DNA of 64,000 nucleotides from Leptasterias polaris (GCA_037783415.1 JAZGTN010000017.1:1680501-1744500), one strand, 5' to 3'; shown: positions 1-11,202, counted from the first letter of the stretch. Notes: generated from the letters alone by a model not told the origin. Made by a program: numbers and translations.

Positions 1-444
1 TTGTGCTCGCCTCCGATCATAAAACTTACGTAAACGCTAGTTTTGGATGCGCAATTATAATCGCCAGATGCTGTAATTGCAAAGCAAACCCTTTTCATTG
101 CAGTCTATGGTTGTTGAGGCGTCAGCATCCTCTTTAAACTGCAATACGGGTCCATTTAAGACCCGTTTGACCTTCACGAATCCGCGTAAGGGGTTTCTAA
201 AAAGTTAACATCAAATAGGCATCCTTGTCCCAGAGTTTTAATTTTTTTTCAATAATAATATACACACTATTGTGATTTTTTTTTCAAAAGCTAAAACTTT
301 TCATAAAATTGTAATGATTTATTTTTGTTGTTCAGATTTTGTCTTGAGATATAATTTAAAACAAAGATTTAATTTCAGAAATAAACATGTTCTTCGTTTG
401 ACGTGTTTTCTCGTTCGGATACGCGCGAGACTTGCACAGTCTAT
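1..444. mobile_element. 0.7-kb TIR element, copy 1 (left end outside window)
   Basis: This stretch is nearly identical to the right two thirds of the elements at 22503-23211 and 51190-51888. It ends with the same terminal repeat, CGCGCGAGACTTGCACAGTC followed by TAT, which is the inverse of the left ends of the other two copies. No transposase-like reading frame is present, so it is a non-autonomous DNA element. The superfamily is unknown. The target duplication cannot be read because the left end is missing. Confidence 0.8.
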
Positions 445-577
445 TATAGCAATACTGGGTTCCTATATACCGTAGCCCCTTTATCACACACCTAGGGGCG
501 TTTCAAAGCACTCATTATTAGTTTTCCCAACAGAATTCATGCAGAGCTATGTTTTAAATTATGATTTTCTTTTATTT

Positions 578-700
578 AGCACTTTATAAGGGTTTACAAG
601 GTGCTGCGGCGCATTCAGCAGCCCCTACCAGAAACACCGGGGCAAACCCCTTCTCTTACGTCCCGACCCAAAGGACGAAGCAATAATGGTTCGACTGTTA
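578..700 (-). repeat. Fragment of the 7.1-7.5 kb SINE-like repeat
   Basis: Reverse-complement match to 7160-7335: the same sentence of sequence (gcttcgtc.. gggacgtaa.. agaaggggtttgcccc.. gcaccttgtaaaccctta) in the opposite orientation. Only the central part of the repeat is present. Confidence 0.65.
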
Positions 701-963
701 GTGTACGACTATTTTATACCTGTTGATGATGTGTCTGGAGTGGGCTGTTGTAATTGATGAGGGTGTCTGGGTGGGCCACACCCTTCTAGATACTGCGCCA
801 TCTCTCTCTCGACCATGCACTGAGCAACATCGACCTGTCCACAAAAACAAAACAAACCCCGTGATCCATAAACATATCCATTCCCTAAAGAAAGTATTCA
901 CAATCAGTATTTGTTTTTGGGGGTGGTCACCAATCAATTTCAAGGGGGGGGGAATTGTACGAA

Positions 964-1128
964 ACTTCACAAACCGGGTACCAGTCAAAATGAAACCCAT
1001 GGGGTTTATACTTAAGAGACTTCACAAACCGGGTACCAGTCAAAATGAAACCCATGGCGTTTATACTTAAGAGACTTCACAAACCGGGTACCAGTCAAAA
1101 TGAAACCCATGGGGTTTATACTTTAGAG
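964..1128. repeat. Three-copy tandem repeat, 55-bp unit
   Basis: Three almost identical 55-bp units begin at 964, 1019 and 1074 (each starts acttcacaaaccgggtacca). Units differ at only a few bases, so the duplication is recent. The open frames that run through it on both strands follow from the repeat length and are not genes. Confidence 0.95.
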
Positions 1129-1164
1129 GATATTCCAACTCTCTACTTCTCAATTTAAAAAACA

Positions 1165-1440
1165 AATTATTACGCAGTTCTTCTGCATCAATTTATCACA
1201 CCTCACATCTCAAAATGCTCCTTATTTTTACAATTATGAGACCTCACTTATTATATAATAAAAATATGCAGTTTTTATCACAACCGAGGACGTCTAAAAA
1301 TGCTCCTTATTTTTACAACAGGTATGCAGAGATAATTTTGAATTATGAGACACCGAATATTTAATAATAATAAACATACGCAGTTCTTCTCACACCAGAG
1401 TGCGTCTAAAAATGCTCTTTATTTTTGCTACAAGGTATCG
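1165..1440. repeat. Degenerate tandem repeat, about 100-110 bp period
   Basis: The phrase 'aaaatgctccttatttttac' or a close variant recurs near 1213, 1298 and 1408, each time preceded by a '.cgcagttctt..' motif and followed by 'tatgaga' or 'tataaga'. This is an older, diverged three-unit array next to the young 55-bp array. No coding signal is seen. Confidence 0.6.
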
Positions 1441-1617
1441 GGAGCCATGTTTGAAATATAAGACCCATTTATTTACATAGCACCATGGAGCAGTTTCCAA
1501 GGTGCTGTGGCGCCTTATATGTTAACACTTGAATCTCACTTTGATAATTTAAGGGTACTGCGCCTTATACGCCGAGTGACTTATACGCAGGTAATTACGG
1601 CACTACTCAGTGCTTAC

Positions 1618-4600
1618 CTCAATACACTGCCCTTCTCCCCCATCCCTTGAGATCATGAAGGGTGCAGACATATCTAGCAAGGGCAACCGTCGACCCTTCA
1701 CCACCTGGATTGATGCCTGCAAGATCTTCCCAATGACCAGGCTAGCAAAGAAATACGTCTGCTCTTTGGTCCAGCAGCCACTGGTAACTGGTGGCTTTAC
1801 CTATGGTGGTGGAAAGTGGCAAAAACAAATATACATGAATACAAACTAAAGATAAGAATCATAACTTTAAAAAAATATAATTCAGTTTTTTGGGAAGGAT
1901 TCATAACACAGCCTGCCATCAAGAGTCTATACCCTGGAGGTCATTTATGTAAAAGATGAACAGTAAACATTTTGTTTCACTCTTAAAAGAAATTCCTTTA
2001 GAAGCCTGGCACATAATTCTCCTTGTTACTAACTCGCTCTTGGAGAAAAATGACTCAAATGTTAAAGCTTCATTATTTTAAATGTTTAGCTCGATCTTGC
2101 AAAGTTTGATGAAGGAGAACCTTGCATCTGCTTTACAGAATCAATTTTTTTTTAATGACGGAAACTGCCATATAGCTTGCCATGTGGGCCCACCAGGCTG
2201 CACACCAGAGAGTTTTGCCCTTACAACAAAAAGAATAATGCACTTTACAGGGCCCAAATTTATAGAGCTGCTGAAAGGCCGATTCTGTGCTTACTGCGTG
2301 TGTTTCTATTTCATAGCGCTGCTAACTGTAAGCACACGAAAAGGCATGCCAACCTCCCGGTGCTTACAGCATGAAAATGAATGATGTAACAATGCAAATC
2401 CATAGTGAACGCGCAAGGTGGCCGCCTTATTTTCTTGCTAACCTGTGAAATACGCTAATGCTTAAGCAAACTTTTCTGCTACAGTTAGCACGAAATTTTT
2501 TTTACCGTTAAGCAGCTCTATGAAATTGGGCCCTGGTCATAGTAAGCACAGAATTCTGTGGTAAGCAAAGCCATTCAACTGGGCCAAACAGCCAAATTTC
2601 ATAAATCTGTTGAGCACAAAATACTGCTTAACAAGAACAAGTAGGATACCGGTAACGAGCAATGTACATTAACAGTGAATCTTGGCTGGTAACCAATTTC
2701 TGTGCTTAGCAAGTATTTTAAAACCTGGCATTGATCACGGTACCTTTCCAAGTGAGCAGCAAATAGCCTGGGCCGGCAGCTCGGTGAATTTTGGGTGGAT
2801 GACGCGCACCCTTGTCAAATTTAGCTTCTCTCGATTGCCGTAGTCAACGTAAATCACATCCACTAAGATGCTGGCAGGGTCTTGTGGATTCTGTGTACTG
2901 CTTGGTGTCTGGTTGGTAACCCCTGCAAGTAGTTGACGATGAAAGCAATATTAAGACAATGCACAAAGGAAGGAACACACTGAAGGAAACAATTTTATTT
3001 CATATTTTTTGAGAATGTGATCTTAAATAAAAAAATAAAAAATAAAAATCATTTTGTATCGACCCAAATTTTGCTCATATCAGCCTGATACACAAACTCT
3101 GCATCGAATGTAGTGGAGTAAACTGACCTGCTATGCGTGCCCGATACCAACAGTTGTTTTGTGAGTAACGTGCGCAGCAGAAGGTGCCCACCTCTGGGGC
3201 AGGGATGGGTATGCTCACAATTTTGGTATCACTGTAGAAATTACTGCATAGGAAAGAAACAGAATTTCATAAATGTATACTCTTAGAAAACAAATTTTCC
3301 TAAACCAGTGCAAAGTCACTCATCTATTCAAATTCAAACATTGCGTGTATACCTGTTGTGAAAATAATGAGCACCATGGCTCGAATTTTACACTTGACCA
3401 CAGGCCTGAGGCCAGTGGCTTTAGTGTCTGGCCAGTAAACTTACGACCAGACGAGTCCGGGTGTCTTGTGTTTTACAATTGAATAACAGTACCTCACTGT
3501 GTAATATCAGAAACAAATAATGTTCAAATGCTGACCTGAAGTCTGGAAAAAATTAACTTGTGCAACTCTGAACTCGATATTTCTACAATACAATGCCTTC
3601 AGAATGACGTCAAGTGCTCCAACCACCACAGGGACTACTTTCACTGTCACCTGCATAATCTCAGAAATTTCCCCGCCCAAATCTTGGTACTTATGCATCT
3701 TTTTCCTTCTGCTTTGAAACCAACCTTACATGTATATCAACATCTTCCTCATCTTATCCAAGATTATACCATCCGCAGATCTCTACAACTTTCTCCGGTC
3801 TTACCACTTCATATGCACTTGGACGCCATACTACTTACACAGGTCCCGGAGAAACACCTTGGCTTATTTTAAAACGCATTGTTACTGTTATCATCAAAAT
3901 TGTAGGGGGACTGTCGTCATAATCATAGCAGCCCTGTGGCTGTACATGGAATTATGAATTTTAGCCGAGGTACTGCACGCGCGTGTGCTGGCCGTCACAT
4001 CACAACTGGCGCTGTCATTATTATTTTCTACTTTTCAAAAATAAAAGTTTGCTTATGCATACTCTATATTTTATGCAAATTGATGTATTTTTTTCAACTC
4101 GCTTTTGTAATTTTTAGATTCTTAACTTCGTAACAGTGTCAGCCATTTTGGCATTTTTGTTTTATTCAAATGAATAAACCATCAATAATAATAGAAAATT
4201 GTGATGTGACAGCCGGCGTATTCTTAGGTACCGTAACTGGGTTACAGTTCATAGTCCCCTGGAGCCACAGGCCTGCTAAAAAGATTGTTTGTCAATTGGT
4301 CCAACTACCAATACAGAGAAAAGAAAAATACTCACTTGAGGCTTGCCACAAAACTACTCAGTGGAGAATCAGCCAGCTGGATCCATAGAAGCGCCGGGCT
4401 CTTGACCTCACTCACTATGACCTCTACATGACCCCTGGACTTAACCTCCGTGGGCCTGATGACAGCCGTTTGTTTTCCTGTGGCCATTTTATACGACGGA
4501 GGGCAGGGTTGCATTGGCGTCAACTGACGAGACAGTGGGTGTTGAGACGGGGGCTGAGATTGTTGGGGTTGAGTAGGAGGGTCTTCTGATGCAGAGGTTG

Positions 4601-7600
4601 CTTTCCCTGGGGGAGGTGATACCTCCAAGGTTGGGGGAGGCAATACCTCCGAGGTTGGGGGAGGCAATACCTCCGAGGTTGGGGGAGGCAATACCTCCGA
4701 GGTTGGGGGAGGCAATACCTCCGAGGTTGGGGGAGGCAATACCTCCGAGGTTGGGGGAGGCAATACCTCCGAGGTTGGGGGAGGCAATACCTCCGAGATT
4801 GGGGGAGGCAATACCTCCGAGATTGGGGGAGGCAATACCTCCGAGGTTGGGCAAGGTGATACCTCTGAGGCTGTGGCAGGGACTTGATGTGGCGCATTCC
4901 CCAAGGGAGCACTCTCAGGCATGGCTGTAGGCTCAACAGGGCTTCCCTCCGGCACAGGGTAGTTACCTTTAAGAACGCCATCTTCCGAATGTGCCTGTTT
5001 GAAACCGGTGGATTTCGCCTCTCTGTTAACATTCACAACTGAAGATGCACTGTCAAGATTTTGAGTTTTGATGTTGTCATGTTCAACGGCAGACTCAAAT
5101 CGTTCGTTGCTACTAACACCATCTGCCACTCTGCTGTTGCCAGTCCCTGACTCATACTCATGCAGTGGGGTCACTGTCCTACAGCCGTCTTTTGTACCCA
5201 TGGCTCCACTGACGCTTGGCTTTGATTGACCAACATCCCCTTTGGCCCCTGGGTGAGAGTCCCGAAGTCTCTTTCTCTTTGCTCCAGTCACGCCAGAGTC
5301 TTTCATTCGCAGTGCGCCATCGCGGGACTTTGTTGACCCTTGTGAGGATGCTGTCACAGAGCTTACATTGCTGAAGACTGAGGCGTCATTGAGCTCCGAG
5401 TTTGAATCTGCACTGCAGTTGGACTCGCTACCATCAGAATCTGTAAACAAATTTGCAACTGAAATTAATTATATTTTCTAAATAAAAAACAAAAAACAAA
5501 ACTTGATGGCCTTTAGCTCCCCTTCCTCCCTTTCATGATTGCAGTTTTTTTACCATTATCCTTGGATGGAAACGAAGCTACGAGTAGGACCAGGGTACTG
5601 GAGCTGGTCTCCAGGGTAGATGTTACCTCCTGGTACTTTTTGAAGAATCTCTTCTGGTCAGTTTCCTCAAGAAGCTTCTTAGCATCGGTTACGGCCTGAA
5701 TCAAATGGCAACAAGAGAAAAAGAAACTAAATTTCATTGCTTCAAATAATGGCCCTTTTTAAAAAAACCATGGTTTGGGCTTGGACTCCAGCTTAGGGTC
5801 CGTCCACCTGTTTGAAGCCCGGTACCAAAAGTGCACGTTAAAAAATAAAAATGGCGGGGGCCCAAGCCAGAGCCCAAGGCTAATCATGGTTTTGAAAAAT
5901 GCCTAACATACACTGCAGCACAGTCAAAATAATTGTGATGAATATAAAATTTAACTTTACATTGCATGCATGGGTATTTGTAGTTATTGGCGCAGTGATT
6001 TTGGAAAAGGTTGTGAGTTGTGCAGCACCTCATGTCTTTCTGTTTTACTGGAGGCTGTTACGAGTCATACATACACGGCATAGTTTTGTCTCAATTTCTC
6101 TCCATTTTCTGCCTGAGCATGGCTCAGGCTATGCTATCTTAGGCACGTGGTCCAAATAGAAATGATTGCCCCAAACGGTTCATTTTCTCAGCTTCAACTG
6201 TTTGGGAATCTGAAAGCAACCGTTTCACACCTTGTACCACCCTTCTTAGGAAGCACACTCGGACAAAAGAACTGATACTTGACTGTGGTATCACATAACA
6301 AAGGAGCGTCGGCTGGTCTGGACATCAATCGATCCTCCAAACCGTTTGGCAAATGCTGTTGAACAGTTTGTACATGTACCTCGAACCGTTTTGCAACCGT
6401 CGAACGGTAGCCAAACCGTTCCTACTTGAACCGTGCGTGTTAGGCCGTGTTCGAAAGGGCAGCTACAGCTGCGGCTGGACTGCAGCGCCATCATGCCTTG
6501 AAGTATATAAGGACGTCCTTAGCAACACCCTTAGCAACAGTCCTAGCTGTAGCCAAAGCCACCAACTTGGATTATGGCTTTATACTCTGGATGTAAGAGG
6601 GTATTTGTCAGAGAACATGTTCCCTTGAGCTGAGGATTAAATTGAGTAAATCATAGATTCTCATCATCCCGTGAATTATTATTTGTCAATAGCCAAGTGC
6701 TCATCCCCCTTCATCAGTAGAGGACCAGCCTCCTTCCCCTGTCCCAGTACACATGTACACTTTTGTCCTTAAAGGTACTGTACACGTTTGGTAATTACTC
6801 AAAATATATATTAGCATAAAAACTTACTTGGTAACAAGCAACGGAGAGCTGTTGATAGTATAAAACATTGTGAGAAACGACTCCCTCTGAAGTAACGTAG
6901 TTTTTGAGAAAGAGGTAATTTCTCACTAAAATAATAAAAGACTTCTGGCCAGAAGCCTTTTATTCCTATCTGAAAGCATACTAATTTGTACAACAAGGGT
7001 GTTTTTTCTTTCATTATTTTCTTGCAACTTCAGTGACCAATTGAGCCCAAATTTTCACAGGCTTGTTATTTTATGCATATGTTGGGATACACCGAGTGAG
7101 AAGACTGGTCTTTGACAATTACCAAAACGTGTTCAGTGCCTTTAACTTCAAAAATTAAGAAAGACACTTAACCATTATTGCTTCGTCTTTTGGATGGGAC
7201 GTAAAGCTGCAAGTCCAGTGTGTTGTGTAATGCACATAAAAGAACCCAGTTACACTTATCACTAAGAGAAGGGGTTTGCCCCTGTGTGTCTGGCAGTGGC
7301 TGCTGAATGCGCCACAGCACCTTGTAAACCCTTATACGGTGCTACATACATTTGGTCTTATAATAAAATAAAAAAATAAAAACCTGTCTTAGAATATTTC
7401 TGTCTGATCAAGCGCCTTGAGTACCTTATCGGTAGATATGTGCGCTATATAAGACTATATATTATTATTATTATGTAATGGTCTAGAGACAAATGTAAAT
7501 GTCAAGCAACAAATGGAATAATGATTACAGGTTGTGAGATGTCCATGATGGCTTGAGCTAACCACTGCTGATCAGCCTCAATCCTGTGAATCTTCTCCTG

Positions 7601-7648
7601 CAGAAACTGTTTGCTCTTCTGCATCATCTTCTTCCTGGTGGACGCCAT
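1618..7648 (-). CDS. Tudor-domain protein (RNF17/TDRD-like), six exons, 3' end outside window
   Basis: Exons on the minus strand: 7648-7529, 5695-5554, 5440-4336, 3231-3128, 2922-2744 and 1800-1618. All have AG/GT borders and their phases (0,1,2,1,0,0) join into 611 codons without a stop. The first exon has a good ATG context (aagATGGcg), but the frame stays open upstream to an acceptor at 7673, so an earlier coding exon is possible. Exons 1-2 encode a charged coiled-coil-like segment (QKSKQFLQEK, AKKLLEETDQ). Exon 3 is a low-complexity linker with about eleven copies of an 8-residue SEVLPPPT repeat. Exons 4-6 form an extended Tudor domain: VGTFCCARY, CWYRAR, VDVIYVDYGNRE, LPAQAICCSLG and WTKEQTYFFASL. 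Tudor domains of this type bind methylarginine in PIWI proteins in germ-granule piRNA pathways (family knowledge). A coiled coil followed by Tudor resembles RNF17/TDRD4, but no RING is visible, so the exact ortholog is unsure. More Tudor exons probably lie beyond position 1. Confidence 0.82.
2250..2533. mobile_element. GGGCCC-ended MITE, copy 1
   Basis: Left end GGGCCCAAATTTATAGAGCT and right end AGCTCTATGAAATTGGGCCC are inverted repeats 284 bp apart. The same family is at 44420-44687 and, interrupted, at 18348-18930. It has no coding capacity. It lies in the intron-side flank between Tudor exons 5 and 6. The open frames across it are chance. Confidence 0.8.
2534..2740. repeat. Decayed relatives of the GGGCCC MITE
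   Basis: Phrases such as 'gtaagcacagaattctgtgg', 'actgggccaa' and 'ttctgtgcttagcaag' repeat internal and terminal motifs of the neighbouring MITE in a jumbled order. It reads as one or two older, diverged copies just downstream of Tudor exon 5. Confidence 0.5.
3507..3870 (-). pseudogene. C-terminal fragment of a non-LTR retrotransposon ORF
   Basis: On the minus strand the frame reads HKYQDLGGEISEI, then VTVKVVPVVVGALDVI. This is the 'KYQDL..(E)..(VxVVPVVVGALG)' block found at the C-terminus of many invertebrate LINE-like ORFs, and the same block occurs at 55490-55990. It is short and broken, and sits in the intron between Tudor exons 3 and 4. Confidence 0.6.
4607..4868 (-). repeat. Coding 24-bp minisatellite (SEVLPPPT repeat) in Tudor gene
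   Basis: About eleven 24-bp units lie inside exon 3 of the Tudor gene. The minus strand reads SEVLPPPT or SEVLPPPI; end units are diverged (SEVSPCPT, LEVSPPPG). Each unit contains an inverted repeat, ggaggcaatacctcc, so the array can form a row of short hairpins. Being a multiple of three, the array leaves five of six frames open, which explains the overlapping long ORFs here. Copy number is expected to vary between individuals without breaking the frame. Confidence 0.9.
5762..5894. repeat. Small inverted-repeat element
   Basis: The ends aaaccatggtttgggcttgg and its imperfect inverse (aagccagagcccaaggctaa then tcatggttt) bracket about 130 bp in the intron between the first two Tudor exons. 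It looks like a short MITE; no second copy was recognised in the window. Confidence 0.5.
5895..6768. other. Intron segment with AACGGTTT-rich diverged repeat
   Basis: No exon is recognised. Between about 6165 and 6440 the motif AACCGTTT or its inverse occurs at least eight times, and 6500-6580 resembles 52060-52115 ('agcaac...agccac..cca..tggctttat'). This looks like old repeat material. A few ORFs here lack splice support or domain motifs. Confidence 0.4.
6769..7145. mobile_element. TTAA-flanked palindromic MITE (AGGCACTG family), copy 1
   Basis: Starts TTAAAGGTACTGTACACG and ends CGTGTTCAGTGCCTTTAA, so inverted ends are flanked by TTAA. The body is a long imperfect palindrome (the 'agacttctggccagaagcct' block is a near-perfect internal inverted repeat). 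The same family is at 18380-18761, 56197-56537, 58190-58539 and 58578-58943. TTAA duplication is the signature of the piggyBac superfamily; no transposase is encoded here. Confidence 0.85.
7146..7480 (+). repeat. SINE-like repeat with 'gcgcyatata' tail
   Basis: Contains '..ttgcttcgtcttttggatgg', 'aagagaaggggtttgcccc', 'gcaccttgtaaacccttata' and ends 'agcgccttgagtacc..atgtgcgctatataagac..(tatta)n'. The tail wording recurs at 21358-21415. It lies in the intron before Tudor exon 1. This is a short interspersed repeat with an A/T-rich microsatellite tail, and no tRNA-like head is clear in this copy. Confidence 0.65.
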
Positions 7649-8099
7649 CTTGTGTTTATTAACGCTGTCAAATCTGTGGGGCAGAGAAATAAGAGTTTTA
7701 AAAATTATCTTTTGTAAATGTAGATATTTGAATTACTATAGTCTACAACCCATGTGAGGAATGTCCCGTTCCTTTGCAGTAAAAATTTGTAAGTGGAGTC
7801 TTTCTCGCGGTCTTCTAGGGTCGAAACGTTAAGCCACTAACTAATTTGTGCTTTTATACCATAGGTCCTTTTGGTCAGTAATCAGTTTGCAACAGCTAAT
7901 ACTATTTTCCTTCGCAGTATGCATTAATACCAACATGGTAGATGAGATGATCGTAACCCTCTTGACCTCTTGGTTATGATCACCATATCTACCTTTGTGG
8001 GTGAAGTCACAAGGCAGTTGCTACTGTGTGCTTCAAGGATCAGCTTATCCCCAAAATTGAAATGGTTTCAGACATTGCCAGCTGCATGTCAAAACACAG

Positions 8100-8212
8100 C
8101 TTGCAGAGCGATAGTGTGAACATTTCAATAGTTGCTTTACGTATCCGCTCCCCCACTGCTCGGCCGGCCGATGACGTCGTATTTTGATTGGAATAATTGG
8201 GATCATCCAAAA
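8100..8212. promoter_or_regulatory. Candidate bidirectional promoter (CRE and CCAAT motifs)
   Basis: A TGACGTCG cAMP-response-like element lies at 8172-8179 within a locally GC-rich stretch (ctcggccggccg), with an inverted CCAAT box (gattgg) at about 8186-8191. The minus-strand Tudor gene begins leftward and a possible plus-strand start (aaaATGGcgg) lies immediately right. Motif grouping and position suggest a promoter; transcription start sites cannot be seen. Confidence 0.4.
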
Positions 8213-8243
8213 TGGCGGTGCCCAGTACACAAAGTAATTTGGA
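8212..8243 (+). CDS. Possible first coding exon, 32 bp, unknown gene
   Basis: ATGGCGGTG follows a CRE/CCAAT region in strong Kozak context and is followed after 32 bp by a consensus donor (GA|GTAAGT). It would encode eleven residues (MAVPSTQSNL plus a split codon). No phase-compatible next exon was found. If spliced to the acceptor at 18980 of the GalT-like gene, the frame would stop at once, making it a short upstream ORF in a 5' UTR. Coding status is unproven. Confidence 0.22.
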
Positions 8244-8490
8244 GTAAGTCGCACTTGTTTGAAATATCTTTTTAAAAGGTTATTTGTTTGAACATCCAAA
8301 ACACACAAGGCAAGCTAAGAGCTAGGTGAACACATTTAGCTGGTTTAAACCGCCGACTGGCCCGTAGCGTAGGGAATGCGCCTTGCATTGTTTATCGCTT
8401 AGCTTAAAAAGAAATGGGCACGACAAGTGGCCAAGGACTCAGCTTGGCCACACAAGTGGGGCTATCCTAGAAGTACATGTAGAACAATAT

Positions 8491-8532
8491 GAGGTTCGAT
8501 CCGCTATCGTCTCCGATAGTGGATCGAACCTC
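8491..8532. repeat. 42-bp near-perfect palindrome
   Basis: GAGGTTCGATCC.CTATCG, then tctc, then the exact inverse (CGATAG.GGATCGAACCTC). The arms pair at all but one position. It sits just outside the foldback element that follows. It can form a hairpin of about 18 pairs with a 4-base loop. Confidence 0.95.
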
Positions 8533-8558
8533 AATAGTTCTAGGAGTATGTATGGGGG

Positions 8559-9521
8559 TAGACCCAGTAACTGGGGCACTGTACTTGTTTTTTCAAAATG
8601 TTGACATCTGCGGTCGTACTAGCGCCCCAGGGAACGATAGTATGGTCAAACATCATGATCCAACTCTCGCTTGTATCAACAAGTGCCCTGCCTCAACCGC
8701 GTAGTCGGAACGGTTGAGGCAGGGCACCCGTCTAAAATTTGACGGGTGCCCTGCCTCGACCGTGACGACTATGTTCCGCCCCAACTTGACAATTGCACCA
8801 ACTATAGTTGGGACTGGTCCCAACTTGAGTGTTCAAGTTGGGGCATCCCAACTATAGTTGGGACAGTGGTAATTGTACAGGATACCAGCGGAGCAAGCAG
8901 GCAGGGTGCATGGTGTGTGTGTGTGATAGCAGAATCCCAGAAAAATTATATTGTTATAAACAATTATTATGAATCAATAAATTGTTGGTTTTGTTTTATG
9001 TGTTATCCACAAGAGTTCTTTCTTGTTCTTAAAAATTAAAATAATACTTTTTTCAGAGTGAATAAGGTGGAGGCTATCCTGTACAGTACAGCCTGTATTG
9101 TAGAGTTCTATGTGCGATCCCAACTATAGTTGGAACGCCCCAACTGTTACACTCAAGTTGGGATCGGTCCCAACTATAGTTGGGATGATTGTCAAGTTGG
9201 GACGGAACAACTACACGAACAAAGGTGCCCTTTCTCAACCGCATAGTCGTCACGGTCAAGAAAGGGCACCCATATAATCGATGGGTGCCCTGCCTCAACC
9301 GCGTAATTGTCACGGTCGAGGAAGAGCACCCGTCAATTAGACAGGTTCCTTGCCTCAACCGTTACGACTACGCGGTTGAGGCAGGGCACCCGTCGATACA
9401 AGCGAGAGTTGGATCATGATGTTTGATCATACTATCGTTCCCTGGGGCGCTAGTACGACCGCAGATGTCAAAATATTAAAAAAAACAAGTACAGCGCCCC
9501 AGTTGTTATTGGGTCTAGTGA
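8559..9521. mobile_element. Foldback-type element made of chained palindromes
   Basis: Outer arms 8559-8880 and 9060-9521 are long inverted repeats (left tagaccca.. ctggggcactgtactt; right aagtacagcgccccag.. tgggtcta). Each arm contains smaller palindromes. GTGCCCTGCCTCAACCG and its inverse alternate: once each way around 8683-8760 and several times at 9229-9400. CCAACTATAGTTGG palindromes occur at about 8800, 8847, 9119 and 9170. The roughly 180-bp centre is A/T-rich and non-coding. The arrangement resembles Foldback or nested-TIR non-autonomous elements. No family is recognised and no clear target duplication was found. Confidence 0.75.
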
Positions 9522-9789
9522 CGAGTGTAGTATATCATCATGGGGGACTGAATCTCTTGCCACACTCCTCTGTCCTGACACTGTACTGTAACCGTAAGAA
9601 GTGTGGCCAGTGTGTGGCAGGAGATTGTCACCCGTACCGTACGGTCCCCGGTGAATGAAGTAGAATAGAACTTCTTTACAGAAGTTTCATTAGTGATAGC
9701 AATGACACCAGTCTTGCCAGTGTGACTGACAGTGACAACACATCCTAAAAAATCTTCACAACTTAAATTTTCTTCCACACTCCACAGAC

Positions 9790-10836
9790 ATGACAGAAGT
9801 AATTACTAACTCGCTCTGATTCTGATTTTTTTTTTACTTACTTACTAATATTGAGCCAACCTCAAACACACATCAAACTCACTTTAAACTACATTCAATC
9901 AGACGTCTGCAGTATCACTTGTTCAAAATGGTCCATGAACGACGGGCACAGAAGAAAACTGACCTGGCTGTCATGAAAGTCGTCTCTTATTATTTTTTTA
10001 ATTAAAAAAACCATGTGCCATTGTATTATGTGTGATACCCAGACTTGTTAGCTATATTCAACGAGTTATCAAACCGCAGTACAGGATAACCCGACTCCTA
10101 ATGATAATTATGAACAAGAGAGGGCGCCCTGCTTTAAAAACAACAAGTTGATTCAGCAGCTGCATTATCCGATCGATCCTACAAAGTTTACAGATAGACG
10201 GAAAAATCGATTAGTGATTCCAGATCGGGATCATTTTGTTTGACACAGATGGTAGGGTAAGGTAAGCTGATTATTAAAGGACCTGTAATTAAAACATTGT
10301 TGTTATTTTTCTCAAAGGAAAAACAACAGGATATAGCAGTATGGGTTTGCTGTTAAAAGTGTAGCAACAGTTTTGTTCTACCTTCATTTGCACAGTATCA
10401 TGGTATGCGTTGTGTGGTTAGCTCGCAATCTACACTTGCTTGTCATAATTTACTTAATTTGATATTTTCTTCATAGTGACATTTTCTTCAACCATTCATG
10501 GATAAATGAAATAAACAAATTATTTACTGCCTCCAGAGGCCATGTCCATCGTCCAGCTATCTCACGATAATTAAATTAGTGATTATTATAATTATTTGCT
10601 TTATCGGTATCACTGTATCACTAGTATTAATATAAAATTACTAGTATTTTTAGCAATTGGAGGAAGACAAATCTAATTTTCTTCCTCCATGGTATTAGTA
10701 AGTTTCAGCATCAGGCAGACCAAAATGGGAGCCCGTAAGGAATGAGCAGAGTGGGGGCAGACTATGTCAAAAACAGAGTACAGTGCAGCTGGATCATGGG
10801 GCCTTCCTCCATACATGTAGCTGTATCACACTGTGA
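9790..10836 (+). other. Mostly featureless; possible 5' UTR exon near 10110-10257
   Basis: No repeat or coding domain was recognised. A short GC-richer tract (gagagggcgccctgc) is followed at about 10257 by a donor-like TAGG|GTAAGG. It could be an untranslated first exon of the plus-strand GalT-like gene, whose first coding exon has a strong acceptor just upstream (18980). This is positional inference only. Confidence 0.18.
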
Positions 10837-11202
10837 CAAGGTTCAAGGTTCAAGGTTCAAGGTTCATTTATTTCTACAGCACTCACAATAAAATACATAC
10901 ACAGATAATGGAAACATGATAAACGTGAAACTGTAGAGGAGCCCATAAAAAGCATTGCTTGTGGGGATGGGCCCCTAATGCAGCATCTGCTCTGAGCAGT
11001 TACATAAGACTGAGGTGGGATCAGGAACAAAGATGTTTTTAGACACAAAGTGTCAAATGAGCTCAAAGCAAATGCTGCATTTAGTGAAAATGTTACGTAA
11101 TACACAAATAATTAGGACAAGGACAAACAAGGAAACATTATGACAAAATATTGACAAACCAACAAATGGATTTAGATCTAGATCACTGGATATATTAAGT
11201 AG

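Noticed and set aside
4489..5032. Long ORFs overlapping the Tudor exon in other frames and strand
   Set aside because: They exist only because the 24-bp repeat keeps several frames open; splice phases and Tudor motifs support the minus frame used in the gene model.
9515..9778. Minus-strand open segment (CEDFLGCVVTVSHTGKTG..)
   Set aside because: No domain, no ATG in frame, and its stop falls at the edge of the foldback element; insufficient evidence for an exon.
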